Shown here one piece after another: positions 13,208 to 20,175 of a stretch of DNA of 27,946 nucleotides. The position numbers and the translations under genes were made by a program. The stretch's first letter is position 1. Each line of letters starts with the position of its first letter. Source of the DNA: Brevundimonas sp. GTDB taxonomy: Bacteria; Pseudomonadota; Alphaproteobacteria; Caulobacterales; Caulobacteraceae. The notes beneath the pieces are model-generated. The model was not told the origin of the DNA, made no database searches, and saw only the letters and a list, made by a program, of their open reading frames with translations. Where the stretch lies: the NCBI GenBank assembly GCA_031119155.1, contig JAVHYH010000006.1, positions 1 through 27,946 on the forward strand. The letters are read 5' to 3'.

Positions 13208-14019
13208 CGCGCGACGAGGCGGAAACCTGTTTGATCGAGGCCGGGCAGGCCGACGATGACGCCTTCCCCCTGCTGGAGGCGGCGATCGCCTGCGCCATCC
13301 ACGACTATCCCTTCCGCGATCCCGAGCCCGTCCGTCTGCTCGCCGCCGCCGCCGCCGACCGCCTGACCGAGCGCATGACCGGCGAAAGCCCCGACGACGC
13401 CCTGGCCGAGACCATGGCCGGCGACCTGCGGCTGAATGGCGACCTGATCCATTTCGATCATGTCGGCAATACGGACATCATCGACGTGGCCGAACGCCGG
13501 CGCGGCCTGTCGGCGGCGCTGGCCGTCTTCTACATCGACGCCGCCCGCCGGACGGGGGTGAAGGCCCAGGGCGTGGACTTCCCCGGCCACTTCCTGCTGC
13601 GGGTCGAGACCTCGGAAGGCCCGGTGGCGCTGGACCCGTTCAGCCAGGGGCGTCTGGTCATGCCGTCCGAACTGACCCGACGCGCCCTGCGGGCCGGTCT
13701 GACGCCCCACGTCGCCGACCGCCTTGATGTGCTGATGGCGCCGGTCAGCGACCGTCAGGCCCTGATCCGGCTCCAGAACCTGCTCTTCATCCGCGCCATC
13801 AAGGCCCAGGACTACGAGAGCGCCGAACGCTCCGCCGTCCGCCGCGCCCTGCTCGATCCCGAGGATCACCGTCCCTGGCTCGACGTCGCCGCGGCCCGCG
13901 AGAAGCAGGGCGCGCTGGCCGGCGCCCTCGAAGCCCTTTCCCGCGCCCGCTCGCTCGACGACACCGCCGAGGTCCACCGCCGCCTCTCCGTGGATCGCGT
14001 CCGGCTGCAGCTGAACTGA
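13204..14019 (+). CDS. SirB1-type transglutaminase-like/TPR protein
   Basis: A 271-residue cytosolic protein of the SirB1 family. It has an N-terminal helical region (LLEAAIACAIHDYPFRD), then a transglutaminase-like core (HVGNTDIIDVAERRRGLSAA; GVDFPGHFLLRVETSEG; VALDPFSQGRLV), and tetratricopeptide-like repeats near the end (QNLLFIRAIKAQDYESAERS; ALLDPEDHRPWLDVAAAREK). The usual catalytic Cys is absent in the core, so peptidase or transglutaminase activity is doubtful. The GTG start overlaps the yraN stop by 4 bp, and position within the rsmI-yraN operon fits related genomes. The precise role is unknown. Confidence 0.88.
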   Translation: MTRDEAETCLIEAGQADDDAFPLLEAAIACAIHDYPFRDPEPVRLLAAAAADRLTERMTGESPDDALAETMAGDLRLNGDLIHFDHVGNTDIIDVAERRRGLSAALAVFYIDAARRTGVKAQGVDFPGHFLLRVETSEGPVALDPFSQGRLVMPSELTRRALRAGLTPHVADRLDVLMAPVSDRQALIRLQNLLFIRAIKAQDYESAERSAVRRALLDPEDHRPWLDVAAAREKQGALAGALEALSRARSLDDTAEVHRRLSVDRVRLQLN

Positions 14020-14052
14020 CGGTGTTCGGACGGGTGGGAGCTGTGGTGGAAA

Positions 14053-14155
14053 GTGATTGGTGGTTGGTGATTGGTGACTGGATGCCTCTCCCGCCCGGGG
14101 AGCGCCTGGAGCCGGTGGTTCAGCCGCCCATCACCAATCACCAACCACCAATCAC
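14053..14155. repeat. Interspersed inverted repeat, copy 2 (opposite orientation to copy 1)
   Basis: Arms of 25 bp (14053-14077 and 14131-14155) made of GTGATTGGTG-type units pair perfectly around a 53-base loop. The reverse complement of the copy 1 loop aligns with this loop, sharing GATGC, TCTCC, GGAGCCG and GTTCAGCCGCC at the same offsets. A small inner hairpin (CTCCC ... GGGAG) is kept in both. It fills much of the gap between the SirB1-like gene and gshB. Confidence 0.85.
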
Positions 14156-14236
14156 CCCCCCGCTCCGCCCTCAAAGGGTTGCGCCCGGCCCCTCCGGCGC
14201 CCATTAGCCAAGCTGCCCAAACCGAGAGGACAGCCC

Positions 14237-15181
14237 ATGCTGAAGGTCGCGATCCAGATGGACCCCATCGAAGGGGTCAATATCGAGTCCGACACCACCT
14301 GGCTGCAGGCGATGGAGGCCCAGAACCGGGGCTATCCGATCTGGGTCTATGACTTCCGCACCCTCGCGCTCGAGGACGGCATCCTCTACTGCCGCGCCCG
14401 CCCGGTGACCCTGAAACAGGTCGTCGGCGACCATGTGACCTTCGGCGACGAGGTGAAGCTGGATCTGTCGAAGGATGTCGATGTCATCCTGATGCGTCAG
14501 GACCCGCCCTTCGACATGGCCTATGTCACCGCCACCTATCTGCTGGAGACGGTGCATCCGAAGACGCTGGTGGTGAACGACCCGGCCGAGGTCCGTTCGG
14601 CCCCAGAGAAGCTGCTGGTCACCCGTTTCCCCGGCCTGACCCCGCCGACCCTGATCAGCTCCGATCCGGTCGCGCTGGTCGATTTCCACCAGCGCCACGG
14701 CGACGTGGTGCTGAAGCCCCTGCACGGCGCGGCCGGGTCGGGCGTGGTCAAGCTGAAGGCGGGCGACCCCAACCTCGAAGCCCTGATCGAGATCCACGCC
14801 GTCGGCAGCCGCGATCCGCTGGTCATCCAGAAATTCATCCCGGCGGTCTCGAAGGGCGACAAGCGCATCATCCTGATCGACGGCGAGCCGGTCGGCGCCA
14901 TCAATCGCGTCCCGGCCAAGGATCAGGTCCGCTCGAATCTGCGCGTCGGCGGCACGGCCCAGCCGGTCGCGCTGACGCCGCGCGATCTTGAAATCTGCAA
15001 GGCCATTGGCCCTACCCTCAAGGAACGCGGCCTGATCTTCGTCGGCATCGATGTGATCGGCGACTACCTGACCGAGATCAACGTCACCTCCCCCACCGGC
15101 GCCCAGCAACTGCTGAACTTCACGGGCGTCAACGCCGCCGCCCTGATGTGGGACGCCATCAAGGCCAAGCGCGCCGGATAA
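14237..15181 (+). CDS. gshB: Glutathione synthetase
   Basis: ATP-grasp enzyme joining gamma-glutamylcysteine and glycine to make glutathione, the main cytosolic thiol. The family start is clear: VAIQMDPIEGVNIESDTTWL. Further signatures are MRQDPPFDMAYVTATYLLE, VNDPAEVRSAPEKLLVTRFP, the ATP-binding DVVLKPLHGAAGSGVVKL, IQKFIPAVSKGDKRIILIDG, AINRVPAKDQVRSNLRVGG, and the metal-binding end DVIGDYLTEINVTSPTGAQQ. Length is 314 residues, as in E. coli. AGAGGA precedes the ATG. It is separated from the SirB1-like gene by the repeat element and from comM by a LexA-controlled gap. Confidence 0.97.
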   Translation: MLKVAIQMDPIEGVNIESDTTWLQAMEAQNRGYPIWVYDFRTLALEDGILYCRARPVTLKQVVGDHVTFGDEVKLDLSKDVDVILMRQDPPFDMAYVTATYLLETVHPKTLVVNDPAEVRSAPEKLLVTRFPGLTPPTLISSDPVALVDFHQRHGDVVLKPLHGAAGSGVVKLKAGDPNLEALIEIHAVGSRDPLVIQKFIPAVSKGDKRIILIDGEPVGAINRVPAKDQVRSNLRVGGTAQPVALTPRDLEICKAIGPTLKERGLIFVGIDVIGDYLTEINVTSPTGAQQLLNFTGVNAAALMWDAIKAKRAG

Positions 15182-15186
15182 CGTCG

Positions 15187-15198
15187 CTCTTGCAAGAG
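15187..15198. promoter_or_regulatory. 12-bp palindrome next to the comM LexA box
   Basis: CTCTTGCAAGAG is a perfect palindrome right after gshB and seven bases before the LexA box. It contains TTGCAA, which could be a -35 for the comM promoter. It may instead be a short hairpin. Confidence 0.35.
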
Positions 15199-15204
15199 TT
15201 GTGA

Positions 15205-15219
15205 GTTCGTGTTTCGTTC
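15205..15219 (+). promoter_or_regulatory. LexA (SOS) box upstream of comM
   Basis: GTTC-GTGTTTC-GTTC fits exactly the direct-repeat SOS box of alphaproteobacteria, GTTC-N7-GTTC. It is 25 bp before the comM ATG, where -10 sequences would lie. LexA bound here would repress comM until DNA damage. Confidence 0.75.
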
Positions 15220-15244
15220 TTTCCCGGATAGCGGGAGATAACGG

Positions 15245-16846
15245 ATGCACGCCAGTGTTGTCACGGTCGCGTTCGAAGGCGTCGACGCCCGGCGGGTGGA
15301 CGTCGAGGTCCAGCAGCTGTCGGCGGAACAGCCGTCCTTCACCATCGTCGGCTTGGCCGACAAGGCGGTGGCGGAAAGCCGGGAGCGGGTGCGCGGCGCC
15401 TTCGCCGGGATCGGGCTGGCCCTGCCGTCGAAACGGATCATCGCCAACCTCGCGCCGGCGGACCTGCGCAAGGAGGGCAACCATTTCGACCTGCCGGTGG
15501 CCCTGGCGCTGCTGGCGTCGATGGGCGTCATCCCGCCGGACGCCCTCAGCGGCTGGGCCGCCATCGGGGAGCTGGGACTGGATGGGCGGATCGCGCCGGT
15601 GGGCGGCACCCTGCCCGCCGCTGTCGCCGCCGACGCCATGGGCCTCGGCCTCATCTGCCCCGAGGCCAACGGGCCGGAGGCGGCCTGGGCGGGCGATGTC
15701 GCCGTGCTGGCGCCCCGCTCCCTGATCGCCCTGGTCAACCACTTCAAGGGAACGCAGGTGCTCCGCCGGCCCGAGCCGGGCGCCATGCGCAGCGGCGAGC
15801 GCGTCCCCGACCTGCGCGAGGTCAAGGGACAGGAAAGCGCCAAGCGGGCGCTGGAGATCGCGGCGGCGGGCGGCCACAACCTGCTCTTCGTCGGCCCGCC
15901 GGGCTCGGGCAAGTCGATGATGGCGGCGCGCCTCCCGGGCCTCCTGCCGCCCCTGACGCCCAAGGAGCTGCTGGAGACCTCCATGGTCTGGTCGGTGGCC
16001 GGCCTGATCGAGCGCGGGGCCCTGACCCGCGACCGCCCCTTCCGCGCGCCGCACCACTCCGCCTCCATGGCGGCCCTGACCGGCGGCGGCCTGCGCGCCA
16101 AGCCGGGCGAGGCCTCGCTGGCCCACAACGGCGTCCTCTTCCTCGACGAACTGCCCGAGTATTCGGCGCAGGCACTGGACTCCTTGCGCCAGCCGCTGGA
16201 GACCGGCGAGATCATCGTCGCCCGCGCCAATGCCCACGTCCGCTATCCGGCCCGGTTCCAGCTGGTCGCGGCGATGAACCCCTGCCGCTGTGGTCTGGGC
16301 GGGGCCGGACGCGGCGCCTGCGGAAAGGCGCCCCGGTGCCAGCGCGACTACCGCAACCGCATCTCCGGCCCGATGTTCGACCGCATCGACCTGACGGTGG
16401 AGGCGCCGCCGGTCACCGCCGCCGACATGGCCCTGCCGCCGCCCGCCGAGGGCACGGCAGAGGCCGCCGCGCGGGTGCTGGCCGCCCGTGACATGCAGGG
16501 CGAGCGCCTGCGCATCGCCGGGATCGACCTTGAAACGGCGCAGGATCAGGCGGTCAACGCGCGGGTGGCCGGTGAACTTCTGGATCGCTTCGCCACGCCG
16601 GACGCTCCGGGCAAGGCCTTGCTGATGAAGGCCGGAGAGGTCGGCGGCCTGACCGCGCGCGGCTGGACCCGCACCCTGCGGCTGGCCCGCACCATCGCCG
16701 ATCTGGATCGCTGCGACGGCGTGCTGCGCCGCCACATCGCCGAGGCCCTGATCTACCGCCGCTCCACCGCCGACGCCCATGACGCCTTCGAGTCCCGGCG
16801 GGGCGGGTCTTCCGCCTCTCACGAGACCGTCACGCCCGCGTGGTGA
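15245..16846 (+). CDS. comM: ComM/YifB AAA+ ATPase (Mg-chelatase-like)
   Basis: Hexameric AAA+ helicase that extends branch migration during homologous recombination, best known in natural transformation. Order: an N-terminal Lon-protease-like domain (residues ~20-180, FTIVGLADKAVAESRERVRG; KRIIANLAPADLRKEGNHFD), Walker A GPPGSGKSMMAARL from residue 217, Walker B GVLFLDELPEY, and the Mg-chelatase C-terminal domain with AAMNPCRCGLGGAGRGAC and RISGPMFDRIDLTVEAP. Length is 533 residues, slightly above the usual ~505. GGAG lies seven bases before the ATG. The upstream LexA box suggests damage-inducible expression, in line with a recombination role. Com genes are not seen here. Confidence 0.95.
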   Translation: MHASVVTVAFEGVDARRVDVEVQQLSAEQPSFTIVGLADKAVAESRERVRGAFAGIGLALPSKRIIANLAPADLRKEGNHFDLPVALALLASMGVIPPDALSGWAAIGELGLDGRIAPVGGTLPAAVAADAMGLGLICPEANGPEAAWAGDVAVLAPRSLIALVNHFKGTQVLRRPEPGAMRSGERVPDLREVKGQESAKRALEIAAAGGHNLLFVGPPGSGKSMMAARLPGLLPPLTPKELLETSMVWSVAGLIERGALTRDRPFRAPHHSASMAALTGGGLRAKPGEASLAHNGVLFLDELPEYSAQALDSLRQPLETGEIIVARANAHVRYPARFQLVAAMNPCRCGLGGAGRGACGKAPRCQRDYRNRISGPMFDRIDLTVEAPPVTAADMALPPPAEGTAEAAARVLAARDMQGERLRIAGIDLETAQDQAVNARVAGELLDRFATPDAPGKALLMKAGEVGGLTARGWTRTLRLARTIADLDRCDGVLRRHIAEALIYRRSTADAHDAFESRRGGSSASHETVTPAW

Positions 16847-16891
16847 TGTTTTAACGTGTTGAGTCCACGGTGTGTTCGAGGAGAACTCCAC

Positions 16892-18427
16892 ATGCCCCGG
16901 CGCCGGACCGCACAGCCAGCCACACTGACGGCCCCGAGCGGGTCAGCCGAGCAGCAGTTCCTCCGCCTGATGAGCCACGAGATGCGGACGCCCCTGAACG
17001 GCGTGATCGGCATGCTGGGCCTGCTGCAGCGGACCAAACTGGACGGCGCCCAGCGCGCCTATCTGGAAAACGCCCGGGGCTCGGCCGAGCACCTGCTGGG
17101 GCTGGTCAACGACCTGCTGGACTATGCCCGGCTGGAGGCCGGCAAGCTGGAGTTCGACACCGCCCCGGTGAACCTCGAGGCGCTGGTGCGCGGGGTCGCC
17201 GAACTGGCCAGCCCCCGCGCCCACGAGCGCGACCTGGAGATCGCCTGGTCCGTCGCCGCCGACGCGCCCGACATCCTGGCCGACGAAGGCCGTCTGCGGC
17301 AGGTGCTGTTCAACCTCACGGGCAATGCGGTGAAATTCACCGCGACCGGCGGCGTCCGCATCGCCGTCGAGCGCGCGGGCGGGACCGAGGCGAAGCCGCG
17401 TCTGGCCTTCATCATCGACGACACCGGTCCCGGCGTGCCGCCGGAGGCGCGGGAGCGCATCTTCGAGGAGTTCGGCCACGTCGACGCCTCCGACGCCAGC
17501 CGCTTCGGCGGCGCCGGTCTGGGTCTGGCCGTGGTCCGCAAACTGGCCGTCGCCATGGACGGCGCGATCAGCGTCACCGACCGCCCCGGCGGCCCCGGCG
17601 CCCGCTTCCGCTTCGAGGCGGCGTTCGACGCCGCGCCCGACGCCGCCCGCAGCCAGCCGCTGACCGGTCAGGCCATCGCCGTCCTCAGCCCCGATCCCTT
17701 CGTGCGACAGGCCGCCGAGACCCAGATCGCCGCCTCCGGCGGGACCGTCGCGGCCAACGCCTCGGTGGTGCTGGTCGACCATGCGGGCCGGGAGAGCGCC
17801 CACGGCCTCGCCGCGCGCCCCGCCGAAAGCCGCGCCATCGTCCTGCTGAAACCGTCAGAGCGGGATCTGATCGCCCGCTACCGGTCCGCCGGCTTCAACG
17901 GCTATCTGATCAAGCCCCTGCGCCGCGCCTCCCTTGCCGAGCGGGTGCTGGCCGCCGTCGGCAGCCAGACCGCCGCCCAACGCCCCGGTCCGCCGCCCGC
18001 CCCGCCGGTGGACGACGACCGCGTCCTGCCCGGCCGCTTCTCCGGCACCCGCGTCCTGCTGGTCGAGGACAATCCCGTCGGCGCCTTGCTGGCCTCGACC
18101 CTGCTGCGCCGCGAGGGTTGTGCGGTCGAAACCGCCGCCAGTGGCGACGAGGCGCTCGCCGCCATGAAGCGCGCCCGCTACGACCTGGTCTTCATGGACA
18201 TGCGGATGCCCGGCATGGACGGCCCGACCGCCTCGCGCGAACTGCGCGCGCGCGGCGACCGCACGCCCATCGTCGCCCTGACCGCCAACGCCTTCGCCGA
18301 GGACCGCAAGACCTGCCTCGAAGCCGGCATGAATGACCATCTGGTCAAGCCGCTGGAGCTGGAGTCCCTGCGAACCGCCCTGTCCCGCTGGACGAACCGC
18401 GAAGTCCGCGCCAAGGTCGCCGTCTGA
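16892..18427 (+). CDS. Soluble hybrid histidine kinase with a shortened extra receiver
   Basis: Two-component hybrid kinase of 511 residues without membrane segments. It starts with HisKA (LRLMSHEMRTPLNGVIGMLG, His29), then HATPase_c with the N-box GRLRQVLFNLTGNAVKF (Asn141, Asn145), G1 IDDTGPGVP, F-box and G2 FGGAGLGLAVVRKL. Residues ~259-358 look like a degenerate receiver: it keeps an Asp in VVLVDHAGRES and LIKPL, but the middle is shortened. A canonical receiver follows (RVLLVEDNPVGALLAS; FMDMRMPGMDG with Asp436; LTANAF; LVKPL with Lys486). No input domain is visible, so input may come from a partner protein. I start at ATG 16892 because AGGAG lies eight bases before it. The longer open frame to GTG 16856 is unlikely. 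Targets are unknown. Confidence 0.92.
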   Translation: MPRRRTAQPATLTAPSGSAEQQFLRLMSHEMRTPLNGVIGMLGLLQRTKLDGAQRAYLENARGSAEHLLGLVNDLLDYARLEAGKLEFDTAPVNLEALVRGVAELASPRAHERDLEIAWSVAADAPDILADEGRLRQVLFNLTGNAVKFTATGGVRIAVERAGGTEAKPRLAFIIDDTGPGVPPEARERIFEEFGHVDASDASRFGGAGLGLAVVRKLAVAMDGAISVTDRPGGPGARFRFEAAFDAAPDAARSQPLTGQAIAVLSPDPFVRQAAETQIAASGGTVAANASVVLVDHAGRESAHGLAARPAESRAIVLLKPSERDLIARYRSAGFNGYLIKPLRRASLAERVLAAVGSQTAAQRPGPPPAPPVDDDRVLPGRFSGTRVLLVEDNPVGALLASTLLRREGCAVETAASGDEALAAMKRARYDLVFMDMRMPGMDGPTASRELRARGDRTPIVALTANAFAEDRKTCLEAGMNDHLVKPLELESLRTALSRWTNREVRAKVAV

Positions 18428-18457
18428 ATCGACGCCAAGGTTCGCAAGAACATGGGG

Positions 18458-18473
18458 GGCGTCCGGAGACGCC
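18458..18473 (+). promoter_or_regulatory. Hairpin presenting the AmpG ribosome binding site
   Basis: GGCGTC-CGGA-GACGCC is a perfect 6-bp stem whose loop contains most of the Shine-Dalgarno GGAG (18465-18468). It stops one base before the ATG at 18475. Ribosome access may depend on opening the stem. Confidence 0.4.
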
Positions 18474-18474
18474 T

Positions 18475-20154
18475 ATGACCGACAGCCAGACGCCCGCCAG
18501 CGAGGTCGCCGCCCTGCAGCCCGCCCCCAGGGGCCTGGCTGTTCTGAAGGCCGCTTTCCGCGAACGTCGGACCCTGGCGATGCTGCTGCTGGGCTTCTCG
18601 GCCGGCCTGCCCTTCGCCATGCTGATCGGCACCCTCAACGCCTGGCTGACAGAGGAAGACATCCCGGTCGCCACCATCGGCATTCTGAGCTGGATCGGCC
18701 TGTTCGGCGCGTTCCGCTTCCTGTGGTCGCCGGCGGTCAGCTGGACGCCGCCCGTTATCGGCAAGCGGTTCGGACGCCGCCGCAGCTGGCTTGTGGTGCT
18801 GCAGATCGTCATCGGCTGCGCCCTGGGCCTCGTCGCCCTGTCGCATCCGGGTGAAGGCACGCTGGTCCCGCTCGCGATCGGCGCGGCGCTGGGCGCCTTT
18901 GCCTTCGCCACCCAGGATATCGTCATCGACGCCTGGCGGATCGAGGTCGCGGACGAGACCACCCCGATCGACCTGCTCTCCACCATCTACCAGCTGGGTT
19001 ATCGCACCGCCGCCCTGACCGGCGGGGCCGGAGCGCTGCTCCTCGCCTCCGCCATCGGCTGGCCGGGCGTCTTCGTCGTCGGCGGCCTGCTGATGGGCGT
19101 CGGCCTCCTCGGCACCCTGATCGCGCCCGAACCCGCGCCGACGTCGCGGACCGCCGTGGCGCGCGAGCGCCGGGGCTCTCCGCGTCTGCGCCTGATCGTG
19201 CTGATCGCCACCCTCTCGGCCTGGGCCTGGGCGGCCTTCATGCTGGCGCGCTTCATGGTCACCGCCCTGACCACCTCCCCGGCGCCCAGCGCGGGCAGCT
19301 TCACCGCCGCCTGGGGCCCGTGGATCGTGGGAGCGACCGTCGTCCTCCCCGCCGTCCTTGCAGGGCTGATCGTCTGGAAAGGTGGCGCACCGGTCGCTTC
19401 CGAGGCGCCGCTCAAATCCAGCTTCGCCGACACCCTGTATGATGCGATCCTCGCGCCGCTGGTCGAACTGATGGGCCGTCTGGGCTGGGGCGCGGTGATC
19501 GTGCTGGGCCTGATCCTGACCTACCGCATCACGGACGGCGTCTGGGGCCCGTTCGCCTTCCCCTTCTACATGGGCGACACCGGCGGCGCGCTGGGCCATA
19601 CCAACGCCGAGGTGGCGCTGGCGTCCAAGACCTTCGGCGTCTTCATGACCATCGCCGGCATCGCCCTGGGCGGCTGGGCCCTGCTGGTCATCGGCCGGAT
19701 GTGGAGCCTGCTGATCGGGGCCGTCCTGTCGGCCGCCACGAACCTGCTGATGATGGATCTCGCGCTGGGCGCGCCGGTCATCGGCGGCTTCATGCAGGCC
19801 ACGCGTTTGTACGACCTGTTCGGCATGTTCCACATCGGCGAACCCCTTGCGCGCCTGATGCTGGCCATCGCTGGCGAGAACATCGCCGGCGGCTTCGCGG
19901 GCGCGGCCTTCGTGGCCTATCTGTCCGCCCTGTCGAACAAGACCTTCGGCGCGGTCCAGTTCGCCGTCTTCATCTCACTGGCGCTGCTGATCGGCACCCT
20001 CGGCAGGGGCGCGCTCGGCGAACTGGTCGACGCACAGGGCTACGCGCCGATGTTCGCCATCGCCGCCTGGCTGGGCCTGCTGGCCGTGGTGTTCTGCGTC
20101 CTTGAATGGGTGCGCGACGCTGCAGAGCGCCGCAAGGCCGCCGCCCGGGCCTGA
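18475..20154 (+). CDS. ampG: AmpG-family muropeptide MFS permease
   Basis: Inner-membrane transporter importing GlcNAc-anhydroMurNAc peptides for cell-wall recycling; in many bacteria it also feeds beta-lactamase induction. The AmpG signature is clear at the N-terminus: LLLGFSAGLPFAMLIGTLNA, AWLTEEDIPVATIGILSWIG and LFGAFRFLWSPAVS, then GRRRSWLVVLQ and FAFATQDIVIDAWRIEV. There are about 14 hydrophobic helices over 559 residues, longer than the ~490 of E. coli, with an inserted loop and helix pair in the middle (residues ~215-320). GGAG six bases before the ATG supports the start. It is preceded by the hybrid kinase with a 47-bp gap, and a hairpin terminator follows. Confidence 0.88.
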   Translation: MTDSQTPASEVAALQPAPRGLAVLKAAFRERRTLAMLLLGFSAGLPFAMLIGTLNAWLTEEDIPVATIGILSWIGLFGAFRFLWSPAVSWTPPVIGKRFGRRRSWLVVLQIVIGCALGLVALSHPGEGTLVPLAIGAALGAFAFATQDIVIDAWRIEVADETTPIDLLSTIYQLGYRTAALTGGAGALLLASAIGWPGVFVVGGLLMGVGLLGTLIAPEPAPTSRTAVARERRGSPRLRLIVLIATLSAWAWAAFMLARFMVTALTTSPAPSAGSFTAAWGPWIVGATVVLPAVLAGLIVWKGGAPVASEAPLKSSFADTLYDAILAPLVELMGRLGWGAVIVLGLILTYRITDGVWGPFAFPFYMGDTGGALGHTNAEVALASKTFGVFMTIAGIALGGWALLVIGRMWSLLIGAVLSAATNLLMMDLALGAPVIGGFMQATRLYDLFGMFHIGEPLARLMLAIAGENIAGGFAGAAFVAYLSALSNKTFGAVQFAVFISLALLIGTLGRGALGELVDAQGYAPMFAIAAWLGLLAVVFCVLEWVRDAAERRKAAARA

Positions 20155-20163
20155 AGCCCGGGC
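20143..20163. terminator. Bidirectional hairpin between ampG and maeB
   Basis: GCCCGGGC-CTGAA-GCCCGGGC forms a perfect 8-bp stem with a five-base loop that includes the ampG stop codon. It lies between two convergent genes 21 bp apart. There are no T-runs, so strength is uncertain. Confidence 0.6.
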
Positions 20164-20175
20164 AGCCCTTCAGCC

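Noticed and set aside
14204..16891. 895-codon minus-strand open frame across gshB and comM
   Set aside because: Spans two well-supported genes and the gap between them on the other strand; low-complexity product, no ribosome binding site.
18178..19833. 551-codon minus-strand frame opposite ampG
   Set aside because: Gln/Arg/Gly-rich shadow with no motif; ampG is clearly coding on the plus strand.
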